NCBI GenBank assembly: GCA_951394045.1 | Contig: OX595991.1 | Location: 930,001 to 994,000, forward strand | Length of the DNA stretch: 64,000 nt | From: Nitzschia sp. DOCU1 | Lineage: Eukaryota; Bacillariophyta; Bacillariophyceae; Bacillariales; Bacillariaceae | Reading direction: 5' to 3' | Part shown: piece after piece, positions 22,287 to 31,276 of the stretch | Position numbering within the stretch: the first letter of the stretch is position 1 | Layout of the letters: every line of letters begins with the position of its first letter | The notes under the pieces: generated by a model | What the model was told of the DNA's origin: nothing | Database searches by the model: none | Seen by the model: the letters and a program-made list of their open reading frames with translations, nothing else | Translations under genes and position numbers: made by a program

Positions 22287-22624
22287 GACAGGACGTTGAA
22301 ATCTGAGTCGAACGACCGCTAGATTCACAAATTCAGTCTGGCGTTTACAGTAACTGGCTAGTGCGGACTCTACGCAGCGTAAATTGTAACTATTATCATA
22401 AACTAGGACCGCACTTGTTCCAAGTAGTAGTTAAATGAGAAGGGAATCAGGTCCGGTTTTCGTCTGAACTCTCTACTTGCATCGGCGGCGTGGCGTGTAT
22501 TGTACATCACCATGTACGATACGGTACCAAGTATATTGGAATACAAGGCAAGACCAGCACGGGGACGGCATGTGGGCACGCTGTCTAATAGTAGGCATCT
22601 GGCCAAAGTTACTCTGAGTTATTA
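22287..22624. other. Convergent 3' region
   Basis: It lies between the 3' ends of the TOG gene and the minus-strand MYND gene. No gene or repeat is supported. Confidence 0.4.
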
Positions 22625-23749
22625 TTATTGAAGAAATGAAGCTTGCAGACTTCGAAAAGTCTCTGCTGCCACTAGATCACTTAGCTTGGGCGATATCCGT
22701 GTGATAGTTTCAGGATAGTACTCCGACAATTGGGGCGATGCCATCACATGACTTGTCATCCTATTGGTAAAAAGAACGGCCATTTGAATGTTCCGGGGGT
22801 AGATCTGGCGTGATGCCAATAATTTGGGATTGCTTTCCACGTTTAGACATTGCTCAAGACTTTCCTTGGCGACTGAATCCTGAAGTTTGCCGAGCAACAT
22901 GTTGCGGGCATTGGTAATGGTGATTACCTCAAAGGAAATTAGACTAGAAACTTGCCCCAATGCAAAGCCGTATTCGTATTCGATTCTTATACAGTGTGTC
23001 TTGTGGAGTGGCTTGTTGGTATACATATGCAAAGCATTGGACAAAAAGTCTTTCCATACAGGTACTCTTGTGAGGTTCGAGAAAGCTATTTTCACACCTG
23101 TGATGATTGCTTGGTCCATTTGTATCTTTGGCATATTGCCTGGAAACTTGACGGTACTGCTCTTGAGTGCAACGTCCAAGATAGTATTGCCGTCTGCCTC
23201 CTTGTCCATTATCGATGTGACAACAGGTTTGGCCGTGGCGATTCCCTTGTAGCTTATCATTAACAAGTGAAAATATTGTTTTGTACCGTCCGCATCGAAA
23301 TAGCCGTTTTCGTACTTCATCATGCCCCCTTCAATACAAGATTTTAAATGTGGCGGTAAATCTGCCACATTAATAGGCTCGGGTGTTCAGATGGGGAGAA
23401 AGGTTTTATAATTCCAGTTGTAATCCACAAACACCGTCAGGACACAAGTTGGTGGTTGCTGGCGGAATTGTTGGTCTGACAAGTAGTGACGGGCCATCTT
23501 CATGAAGACGAATGCGGAAATATTTCGTCACTGGGTGAAGGCGTCGATTTGCTCCTGAGAGAGGTCTTGATGCTTTTCTAGAGCACTGGCAATGGCTGCA
23601 AGCTTCTTGGCGCAAACTACCTTGTGCGTCGGCCAATCCTTGACTTGACACTCTCGGCAGCAGTAGGTTGCCCCTTTGCACCGCGAGCACACCAAATTCG
23701 AAATTGCGTCTTGGTTACAGACCGTACATTTAAATGTGGTGTCTGACAT
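22625..23749 (-). pseudogene. MYND zinc-finger gene with two in-frame TGA codons
   Basis: From the ATG at 23749 a canonical MYND finger is encoded (CTVC, CSRC, YCC, ECQ, then W-x-x-H-x-x-x-C). The frame then meets TGA at 23530-23528, stays open for 46 sense codons, meets TGA at 23389-23387, and continues open for 253 codons to a TAA at 22625. All three segments are in one frame and read like protein (for example 'FVFMKMARHYLSDQQF' between the stops). Restoring sense at both sites would give about 374 residues. No GT-AG intron removes the stops with correct phase. Each TGA is one C-to-T change away from CGA (Arg). A recently inactivated gene is the simplest reading; TGA recoding or strain polymorphism are alternatives. 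MYND domains usually bind Pro-rich partner peptides. Confidence 0.65.
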
Positions 23750-23885
23750 TTTCTTCAAAACATTTTTGAGGTCCTTCTTGGAGTTAGGGTTCGTTGTTGC
23801 TGTTTGAAATCGTTTGATAGTGGAAAAGTGTTAGAACGCGTTCGATGTCATCCCGTCGCAGCAAAGATAGTTCGGACTGGACTAT

Positions 23886-24116
23886 TCATAACTGACCCAT
23901 CTCTTGAAGTACGTCTTCAGTATGTTTCTGCGCCACCGCTCGACGCTTATTTTCTTCTACGGACAAACACACTTTGCGATGTTCCTTCCAGTGCTTACGC
24001 TGACATTCTCGGCCGGAATAAACCACCTCGGAGCTTGTGTTCCTGCAAGGAATACAGTGATGCTTGGCGCCCTCTCTATGACAGGATGTACACTTCTCAT
24101 CACTACTTGCCGTCAT
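23886..24116 (-). pseudogene. Truncated, degenerate MYND-finger gene
   Basis: From the ATG at 24116 the frame encodes a second MYND-like finger directly upstream of the first MYND gene on the same strand. It stops at TGA (23886) after 76 residues. Cys pairs 'CTSC' and 'CIPC' and the 'ECQRKHWKEHRKVC' end are present. At the position where MYND fingers have Tyr-Cys it reads Tyr-Ser, so one zinc ligand is lost. After the TGA the same frame stays open for another 34 codons. It looks like a decayed duplicate; a small functional protein cannot be excluded. Confidence 0.5.
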
Positions 24117-24412
24117 CGTCAGTAGTATTACTTTCAATTATGTTGGAAGCTCCAGAAAGGTTGTGAAAATTTAAATTTTCGAATGCGGGTCGGCTGGTGT
24201 GTCTAGGTATGTACGGTACCAGGTAACCCACCATAGCATAGGTACGTAGCGGACCGCGAAACGGCGCGCGCCGGGCGGCAGTCGGATCCATCCGACGAAA
24301 GTCGGCTGACGCAGTTCAATTTACAGATTTTCTTTCCGCCAACGACGCCACACCACTGACTTAGATAACAAACCAAAGATGCCGCGTAATTCAAGAGTTG
24401 GGTATAGTTGAA

Positions 24413-26230
24413 ATGGTGATTACTCAGTTTGATGGCAATTTCGGCACGTCGTCGTTGTGTGCGGTGTTGCTCGGTTTTTGTGTTGGCTTCCAGTTGGTCA
24501 CGATCGATGCGTTTGTCCCCGGAATAAAACCGTCGATATGGAGTTCGTCTGTTCGACCAGGGCTTTATGTCTTCTCTACCGATGTCATGAAACCCCCGCC
24601 ACGACCGCCTGGTTTGGACATTTCGGAATCTCAAAAGCGGGCCGAGGAGGACGCTCGAGCCCGACACGACCTCTTCGCCATGAATGCACTTTTTGTTAAT
24701 GTTAAGGATCACCCGGATCCTACCCCTTGTGTTGTGAGCAAGGGCTCGATCCCTTCCGACCTCCCACCTGGGGCTGTGCTGCGCATTGGACCCAACGGAG
24801 CTGAAAAGTACGAGGGTTGGTTGGACGGGGATGGGCTCATTCATTGTGTAGTCATTCCTGAAGGCAAAAATTCCAATCCTACGTTCTCTTCGGTGTACGT
24901 GCAAACCCGAGGCAGATGCCTGGAATCGGCGGCATCTTCCGAAAAGCCAAAGAGATTCCGAGGGACACTAGGCGTTGCACCGAATGGTCTCCCAATGCTT
25001 CAAAATCTCCTGAAAAATGCAGTCGACTTCAAAACCACAATCGTCCAAAAGGACACGTGCAACACGGCAATGGCATCTAGTGGGAATCGCGTATTGGCGC
25101 TAATGGAGCAAAGCCCGCCGTCGGAAGTCAAGATCTCTAGGGATGGAAGAGTTGATACAGTTGCCAACATGTGCCGCTTGGATGGTGCCGTCAAGGATGC
25201 CCCGATTACGGGTGGATCGTTTGGTGCCCACGGTCGTACAGATCCACGAACTGGGCAGAGAGTGCATGTGAGCTATAGTAGTTCAGAGAAGCCATTTGTT
25301 CGTGTGGACACCTTTGCCGACAACTGGAAACTGCTTTCTTCTGTCGGCGTGGACGTTCCTGCTCCAGTAATGGTTCATGATTGTGCTATCACAGACAAGT
25401 ATACTATCGTGCTGGATTTCCCACTCACAGTACGACCACGTCGTTTTTTGAAGAACGAATTCCCCGTGGAGTACGAGCCTGAACATGGAGCCCGTATCGG
25501 TCTTGTCGACCGCCAAGCGGATTCGACAGCGGGAGAGAAGCCGCGGACTCAATGGTTTGAAGTCCAAGCAGGGGTTGTCTTGCATGTGGCCAATGCCTTT
25601 GAGCGTGACGATGGAACGGTTGTGATTCACGGGTTTAAATCCTTGCCAAAAGGAGAGGGTAGCTATATTCTGGACTACACCCCGGCATTCCTTCACCAGT
25701 GGATCCTTGATCCCGCGTCGGGAAAAGTTATTGATGATACGTGCCTCAACCCAGACGAGCTTGTCGAGTTCCCTATGGTAGAGGATCGGTACGTTGGTCG
25801 GAATTCTGGCTGTATCTATGGCTTGCGAGTGACAAGTATTGGAGGACCGATCGAGGAGTGCACGACGCCGCAAGCAGGCGTGCTTTTGGATGGAGTAATC
25901 AAGTTCTCCACAAACCCAGAGAGTGTGGGAGAAGTTATTGATCGTTACACACTCGACTCAGGATGGCATTTTTGTGCCGAGCCAACGTTAGTCACCAAGA
26001 CTACTGGGGATGGCCACTATGTGCTGTTGATCGCCACGTACGTCCCAGAAGGACCATATCGAGATAAAAGCCACGACGAAATGGCCCGGGACGGACGTTC
26101 ACTGAAGTCGAAGATGATCGTTCTTGACGGCGACAGCATTGGCTTGGGTCCAGTTTCGATCGTTGACCTGCCTTACCATGTGAATTATGGCCTTCACAGC
26201 ATGTTTCTACCTTGGGAAAAGATGCAATAG
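24413..26230 (+). CDS. Carotenoid cleavage oxygenase, plastid-type presequence
   Basis: The intronless frame encodes 605 residues from the ATG at 24413 (in-frame codons before it start with TTG). Residues 12-30 form a signal-peptide core ending in 'TIDAFVPG', an ASAF-like diatom plastid-import site with Phe34 after the presumed cleavage point. The enzyme belongs to the RPE65/NCED/CCD superfamily, which uses Fe(II) held by four His to cleave a carotenoid double bond with O2. All four are visible: His273 ('FGAHGRTDP'), His322 ('MVHDCAIT'), His391 ('VVLHVANAFE') and His595 ('GLHSMFLPW'). Other family marks are 'LPPGAVLRIGPNG' and 'GWLDGDGLIH'. Substrate and cleavage site cannot be told from sequence. 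Confidence 0.9.
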   Translation: MVITQFDGNFGTSSLCAVLLGFCVGFQLVTIDAFVPGIKPSIWSSSVRPGLYVFSTDVMKPPPRPPGLDISESQKRAEEDARARHDLFAMNALFVNVKDHPDPTPCVVSKGSIPSDLPPGAVLRIGPNGAEKYEGWLDGDGLIHCVVIPEGKNSNPTFSSVYVQTRGRCLESAASSEKPKRFRGTLGVAPNGLPMLQNLLKNAVDFKTTIVQKDTCNTAMASSGNRVLALMEQSPPSEVKISRDGRVDTVANMCRLDGAVKDAPITGGSFGAHGRTDPRTGQRVHVSYSSSEKPFVRVDTFADNWKLLSSVGVDVPAPVMVHDCAITDKYTIVLDFPLTVRPRRFLKNEFPVEYEPEHGARIGLVDRQADSTAGEKPRTQWFEVQAGVVLHVANAFERDDGTVVIHGFKSLPKGEGSYILDYTPAFLHQWILDPASGKVIDDTCLNPDELVEFPMVEDRYVGRNSGCIYGLRVTSIGGPIEECTTPQAGVLLDGVIKFSTNPESVGEVIDRYTLDSGWHFCAEPTLVTKTTGDGHYVLLIATYVPEGPYRDKSHDEMARDGRSLKSKMIVLDGDSIGLGPVSIVDLPYHVNYGLHSMFLPWEKMQ

Positions 26231-26454
26231 AATGATAGGTCTGGAGTGGTAGGGTATCTTGATTAGAGTATGGTCAGATTATCATTTCTATGAAGTTTTG
26301 AGGGACACCTTCCGTTGATATTGCGTTTTGTAGGGATTGGAGAATTGTGTCCTCGGCCAGTACTAAAGCTTTTCACAGCGCCGTACTTCTCTGCCGGCTC
26401 TGCCGCCCGAAGACTCTGCGTTCTCTTGCCTCAGCAAGCGCATTGCCCAATGTC

Positions 26455-26826
26455 TCAAGCTTGAGCTTCGTTTGAGCAACGCTCAGCACCGTTTTCAGCT
26501 GTTTCTTCGGGTTCAACAGGCGCCCGATCCTCTGGGTTGCACACCGTTTTGTGCTCTGCCGCACAGCCAGGATGGAAAGAGACCCCACACTCATCACAAG
26601 TCTTCATGCAGTCCAAACAAACCTCAAAACAAAAGTCGGGGAGCTTCCCACCCTTTTCCATCTTTTCGTCGCAAAGGTCGCAATGAGCTTCATCCCGGCA
26701 TTCCTCGCACACTAGTTTACCACACTCTTTGCACCACACGGGGTCCGCAGCTCGCCATTCAATATTTTCCTCACAGATATCACAGGGTTGATCATAGTAA
26801 TGATACCATACATCGTAGGGCAACAT
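26455..26826 (-). CDS. Small Cys-rich, probably zinc-binding protein
   Basis: The frame encodes 123 residues from the ATG at 26826. Between residues 15 and 96 there are many Cys arranged mainly as C-x2-C pairs ('CDIC', 'CKEC', 'CEEC', 'CDLC', 'CLDC', 'CDEC') plus His ('DEAHCDLC', 'FHPGC', 'EHKTVC'), enough for several zinc sites in a RING/PHD/FYVE-like treble-clef style. The C-terminal 25 residues are acidic and Ala-rich. I do not recognise a named family. It is divergent to the GSK3 gene and convergent with the carotenoid oxygenase gene. Confidence 0.65.
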   Translation of the reverse strand: MLPYDVWYHYYDQPCDICEENIEWRAADPVWCKECGKLVCEECRDEAHCDLCDEKMEKGGKLPDFCFEVCLDCMKTCDECGVSFHPGCAAEHKTVCNPEDRAPVEPEETAENGAERCSNEAQA

Positions 26827-27878
26827 GTTGGTGGATCGTAGTGTTATTGATGATGATTCTTGCTCGTCCCTTCAAATTCGCAGTGGCTTGGCCGATTTTA
26901 TGAAGAGATGATCGTCGCAAATGACTGCCCACTAATCCGGTTTCATCTCGTTGGCGAAACGACGTTTCGGTTTGTTTCAGTATAATTATCATCGGTCATC
27001 AAGAAGTATAACCTCTTCACGAAAACCTCAAAAGGCGTTTTATTTTCTAGGGACAGCATTTTTTCGGTTTTGTATCATCAAGTTTGATCGTGATGCGAAA
27101 AGATCCTTCCGACCGCGGGGGGCCAACGGATAGATTTCGCTCGCATCGCGATGTTTGACTTGCACGACCGCTTGGTTGCCACCGCCCACGTCACACGCTG
27201 CTGTGACGCGCATGCGCGACAGTTCGTCGGAACAAACCGACCGACGCCAAAGTCGACCAACCAAAACGACGCAAATGCACGCCGGCGCGCCTGCGCCTTC
27301 TTCAGACACCGCCCTTCTGCTATTACATAGTTCTCGCACTGACTGGCGCCTGCCGGCTGTGAGATTTTGCCCGGCGGTGGCGATTGACTTCCATGGCTTC
27401 GTTTCTTTCCATTTCGCATCTTGTTTGGCCTGTCAAGGGACAAAAAAAGCGTTTACGTGCATTGGAGCATCATACGAACAGATTACTTTCGTTTGCTCCT
27501 GCATTGTTTTGCATTCTTCAACAGCTCCATCCCTGAAAGTAGCTACGAAGAGTGTCGACAAGTCGTTCCCTGTGTTGATCGAGTCATTTGGAGTATCCAA
27601 GTTGGTTCTCGCGTTGTGTAACGCGGCGTGGATCTTGCCTACATCTCAGTACTGAATCTCACGTAGGACGGAGACTCCAAAGCTTTCGCGCTCGTGCCCC
27701 CAAAAATTTCACAAGAAGCCCGTTCCGATCCATCTCCCAGTATTCCTGAACATTGAGAAGTGTAATACAACGCCACAACCGCCTGGAAGTAACACTGTTT
27801 CACGCTTAGGGAGTAATCATCATCGTGCCGGTATAGCCTGGTGAATTCGTATCGATTTTTGCAACAGACTCGAGTTAC
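26827..27878. other. Divergent intergenic region upstream of GSK3
   Basis: 1.05 kb between the Cys-rich gene (minus) and GSK3 (plus). Open frames of up to 166 codons cross it but their sequences lack domain character. I see no repeat. Confidence 0.4.
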
Positions 27879-29216
27879 ATGGCATCCATATCCGCCGCTC
27901 CTTCAACCTCAGGAGCAGCTGCAGCGAAGAAGACCGCCATGGCGACGGATTCAGCTGCAATGTCTCCCTCGGTGGAAGACTCTGATCAAAACATTAGCTA
28001 CTCCGCAGAGCGGATAATCGGCAATGGATCGTTCGGGGTCGTGTTCGAGGCAAAAGTGGTGGAAACCAATGAAGTCGTGGCTATCAAAAAGGTCCTTCAG
28101 GACAAGCGTTTCAAGAACCGCGAGCTGCAGATTATGCGACAGTTAGTTAAGGACCCACACACAAACATTGTGGCTCTCAAGCACTGTTTTTATTCACAGG
28201 TACGAAAGACTCGTTGTCGCACTTCCTTCAGGCCCGGCGGTTCCCTATTCCAATGCTTAAACTCACGACTTGACTTTCGTACTCTCGACGCACGTTTCAA
28301 CGGTACAGGGAGAAAAGCCAGACGAACTTTATTTGAATTTAGTTCTGGAGTTTGTTCCAGAGACAGTCTATTCAATAAGCCGGCGGCACCACAAACACAA
28401 CATTCCCTTACCGCTTATCTTTGTTAAGCTGTACCTGTACCAGCTGTCGAGGGCACTGGCCCATATTCATGCGTTGGGGATTTGCCACCGTGATATTAAA
28501 CCTCAAAACTTGCTTGTCAACCCGAAAAACCAGCAGCTTAAACTCTGTGATTTTGGATCCGCCAAAGCGTTGGTCAAGGGGGAACCGAACGTTAGCTATA
28601 TTTGTTCGAGGTATTATCGGGCACCGGAATTGATCTTTGGATCCACAGATTATACGACCGCTATTGATATATGGTCGGAAGGATGCGTGGGAGCCGAGCT
28701 ATTGCTTGGACAGCCGCTCTTCCCCGGGGACTCGGGTGTAGATCAGCTGGTGGAAATCATCAAAGTCCTTGGAACGCCGACTAAGGAGGAAATCAGGTCG
28801 ATGAACTCGAACTACATTGAGTTTAAGTTTCCTCAAATCAAAGGATGCCAGTGGAAAAAGATCTTTCGCAATAAGACCCCTGAAGATGCAATGGACTTTA
28901 TTGCTGCTACTCTGGCTTACACACCGTCGGAACGACTCAGGCCTCTGGAGGGATGTGCGCACACATTCTTTGATGAGCTTCGAACAGAAGGGGTGGAACT
29001 GCCGAACAATGGTGGGCCTCTTCCACCGCTCTTTGATTTTACTTCTCATGAGATGAGCTTACCTCAGGAGCTCTTGGACAAGGTAAGACTTTGTACGACT
29101 TAGCAACGGTTGTGCTACGAGACATGTGTCACTCACGAGTTTTTATTCAGTTGATCCCTCCTCACATCAAAGCAAAGAAATCCGAGCAGGCTGATAGTAA
29201 ACAAACCGGGAGATGA
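27879..29216 (+). CDS. GSK3: GSK3/shaggy-type protein kinase
   Basis: Exons 27879-28199, 28309-29082 and 29151-29216 join in phase 0 to 386 residues. Glycogen synthase kinase 3 phosphorylates primed Ser/Thr substrates in growth and development signalling. Visible kinase elements are the Gly loop 'GNGSFGVV' (48-55), Lys70 in 'VAIKK', catalytic 'HRDIKPQN' with Asp169, 'DFGSA' with Asp188, and the activation segment '[12 protein letters not shown]' with the GSK3-specific Tyr204. '[20 protein letters not shown]' and '[12 protein letters not shown]' are typical of the subfamily. The N-terminus is Ala/Ser-rich and lacks the R-x-x-S inhibitory site of animal GSK3, so control by N-terminal phosphorylation is unlikely. 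The final 21-residue exon is basic. Confidence 0.93.
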
Positions 29217-29569
29217 AGTGGATTGTGTGGCGTATGGTTAGAAACACCTGAAGCGACGGTATCGAACGCACACGTTGAGTATTGATTCGTTCGTTCGTTG
29301 TGATGGACGCCGAATGCGGTGAGGAAGGCCGGCCGAGCTGGAGCTCTCCGGTTGATTCTCTACCACCAGAGGGTAATAATCAGCACACGCATTCAACACG
29401 ACAGACGGCAAACAACAGAGTTGTTTCCAAAAAGCGATTTCGCCACAACGGAAACATCTCGACTCGTTTGTAGAGCAATTCAACCAACTAATTACTAGCG
29501 AACCATAGAAGCATCCCTTACGAAGGCCGCTCTATTAGTAGCAGTCCATTTACTAGAAACAGAATACCT
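29217..29569. other. Convergent 3' region
   Basis: It separates the 3' ends of GSK3 and AAR2. Nothing further is supported. Confidence 0.4.
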
Positions 29570-31020
29570 CTAAGATCTTCGTTGTTCCATTTCTTCCAGA
29601 TAGGCGGCAGCTTCTCGAACAAGTGATACGTCCTTCTTTTCGTCAAGTGCTCGAGCGCAAGTCATCAAGATATCCTCATGCGGCAAAATGGCAGCCACCA
29701 GCAATGGATAAGCCCGTTGGACCGCAAAAGGCTGCTGAGCATAGCGGACGCTTCCAATATCTTTGGATGTTCGAGCCAACGACGCCTCGACTTCCGCCAT
29801 GTCCACGACGACAGGTGCATCGCTGTCGTCGTCATGACTGCCACTATCATCATCGTCCTCCATGTATTTCATTTTCTGGTCGTGGTCTACTATGTCAGCA
29901 GACTCCTCGTTTACTACCAGCAAAGTAGGAAATTTGTTCGACAAGACCCGCTCAAATTGAACCAGGCTTTGCTCATCGACTACGCCACTGGTTCTCGATA
30001 GATGCTGGCACAATGTATGCAGCGACGGCAACAAGAAATTGTTCCCAGCCTCGTCGACATCGTCTAAAAAGCCCGTGTCCATGGAAGCTAGTTGAGACGG
30101 AAGAATCTCCACTAGGCTCTGATATAACTGCGCATGTTCTTGCATCCCCAATGGCTCCACAAGGGACAGCATTGCCACCAAATCCTTCCTGTAAAGGGAA
30201 AAACAAGTCAGATTATGATATCGAAGAATATCAAGCCCATCGAATTCACCTACCAATGCTCCAGTGACGCCAAACATTGCAAGTAGAGAAATAGAATGTA
30301 TGCTAGCTGTAGATCAGCCAACAATGCCTTCCATTTGCCATCGTAGTGCATCGCCAAGACGTCATAGAGCAATCTACTGGCAATCCTTGGTTCCATAAAG
30401 AGCTGGGTTCGTTCCGACGGCGAGAGACCAGACAGGTGACGCTTGGCACCGGCATGCCTATTCGTACGCAAGGATATTGTTGTGTCGACCACTGGGATAC
30501 TTGGATACGCCATTGACTTTCCATCCACTGTTGTTTTATTCGACAGTGTCAGGTTGGCGGCATCTTCGTCCTGACATGAACCTGGAATGATTTTGTCACC
30601 ATGTTTCAGGCCTCGTTTCCCCAGTATCCCAGACTCGGTAATGAATTTTGTCTGATCCTTCCACTGCTGCTCCTGGTCCCCGGGTACGATCTTTGAGTAT
30701 TCAATAACGCTCGTTTGCGGAAGCTGCTGATTTCGAACTTGGTCCAGCAGATTGGTGGCCGTCAAGGAATCCACTGGCTGGGAGGAAACTTCTTCGGTTT
30801 GTGGATCATACCTCCTGATCAGCGGACTGTTGTTATCAACTATCAGGAAACCCACCGAAATGCTGGAATTTGCTTGTGGCCGAACCGATGCCAAATGAAA
30901 GCCCTGGTCCAGCCCCGACACACCCACAAAATCGTCGGTTCGCAGTAAAATCGTTTGGCCGTCAAGACCGATCGTCGCATCCTTTTTCAAGTCCAACAAA
31001 CCGAGGAAACCACTCATCAT
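29570..31020 (-). CDS. AAR2: AAR2-like U5 snRNP assembly factor
   Basis: Exon 1 (31020-30254) and exon 2 (30188-29570) join across a 65-nt intron that splits a Trp codon, giving 461 residues. AAR2 holds PRP8 in an immature U5 snRNP before BRR2 exchange. The N-terminal beta domain is recognisable from 'GVSGLDQGFHLASVRP' and 'SVGFLIVDNN', and the helical C-terminal domain from 'LLADLQLAYILFLYLQ', then 'LEHWKDLVAMLSLVE' and 'LYQSLVEILPSQL'. The splice join restores 'EHWK', which matches the family. An acidic stretch (DDDDS...) near residue 390 and a Ser/Thr-rich linker near 110-180 are longer than in animal AAR2. The start is the first of two adjacent ATGs. Confidence 0.85.
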
Positions 31021-31276
31021 TCTCTATCCACTGACCGAAATGATCACTGACAAACCAAAATGGAGGAGCAGTGGTAGAAGAATACTTTCAAACCATACGA
31101 TTGATGTGAAATGGAATGTCGTTGTGGTTATGCAGCAGAAAGTTTTGATACGGGAGTGAACCGGGAATCAAATTTTGCCAGTAAACACTTGTGTTCCGAC
31201 TAAATAGCTTTCATCAGACTCCTCTACATTTCTCGAATTCTTCTTGGTACAAAATACAAAATGGCGCTACTAGTTC

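Noticed and set aside
22625..23749. Selenoprotein explanation for the two TGA codons
   Set aside because: Neither site has a redox-type context such as a nearby Cys, and I see no obvious SECIS hairpin. Kept only as an alternative to mutation.
24203..24904. Minus-strand open frame of 233 codons
   Set aside because: It overlaps the conserved N-terminal part of the carotenoid oxygenase and has no domain character.
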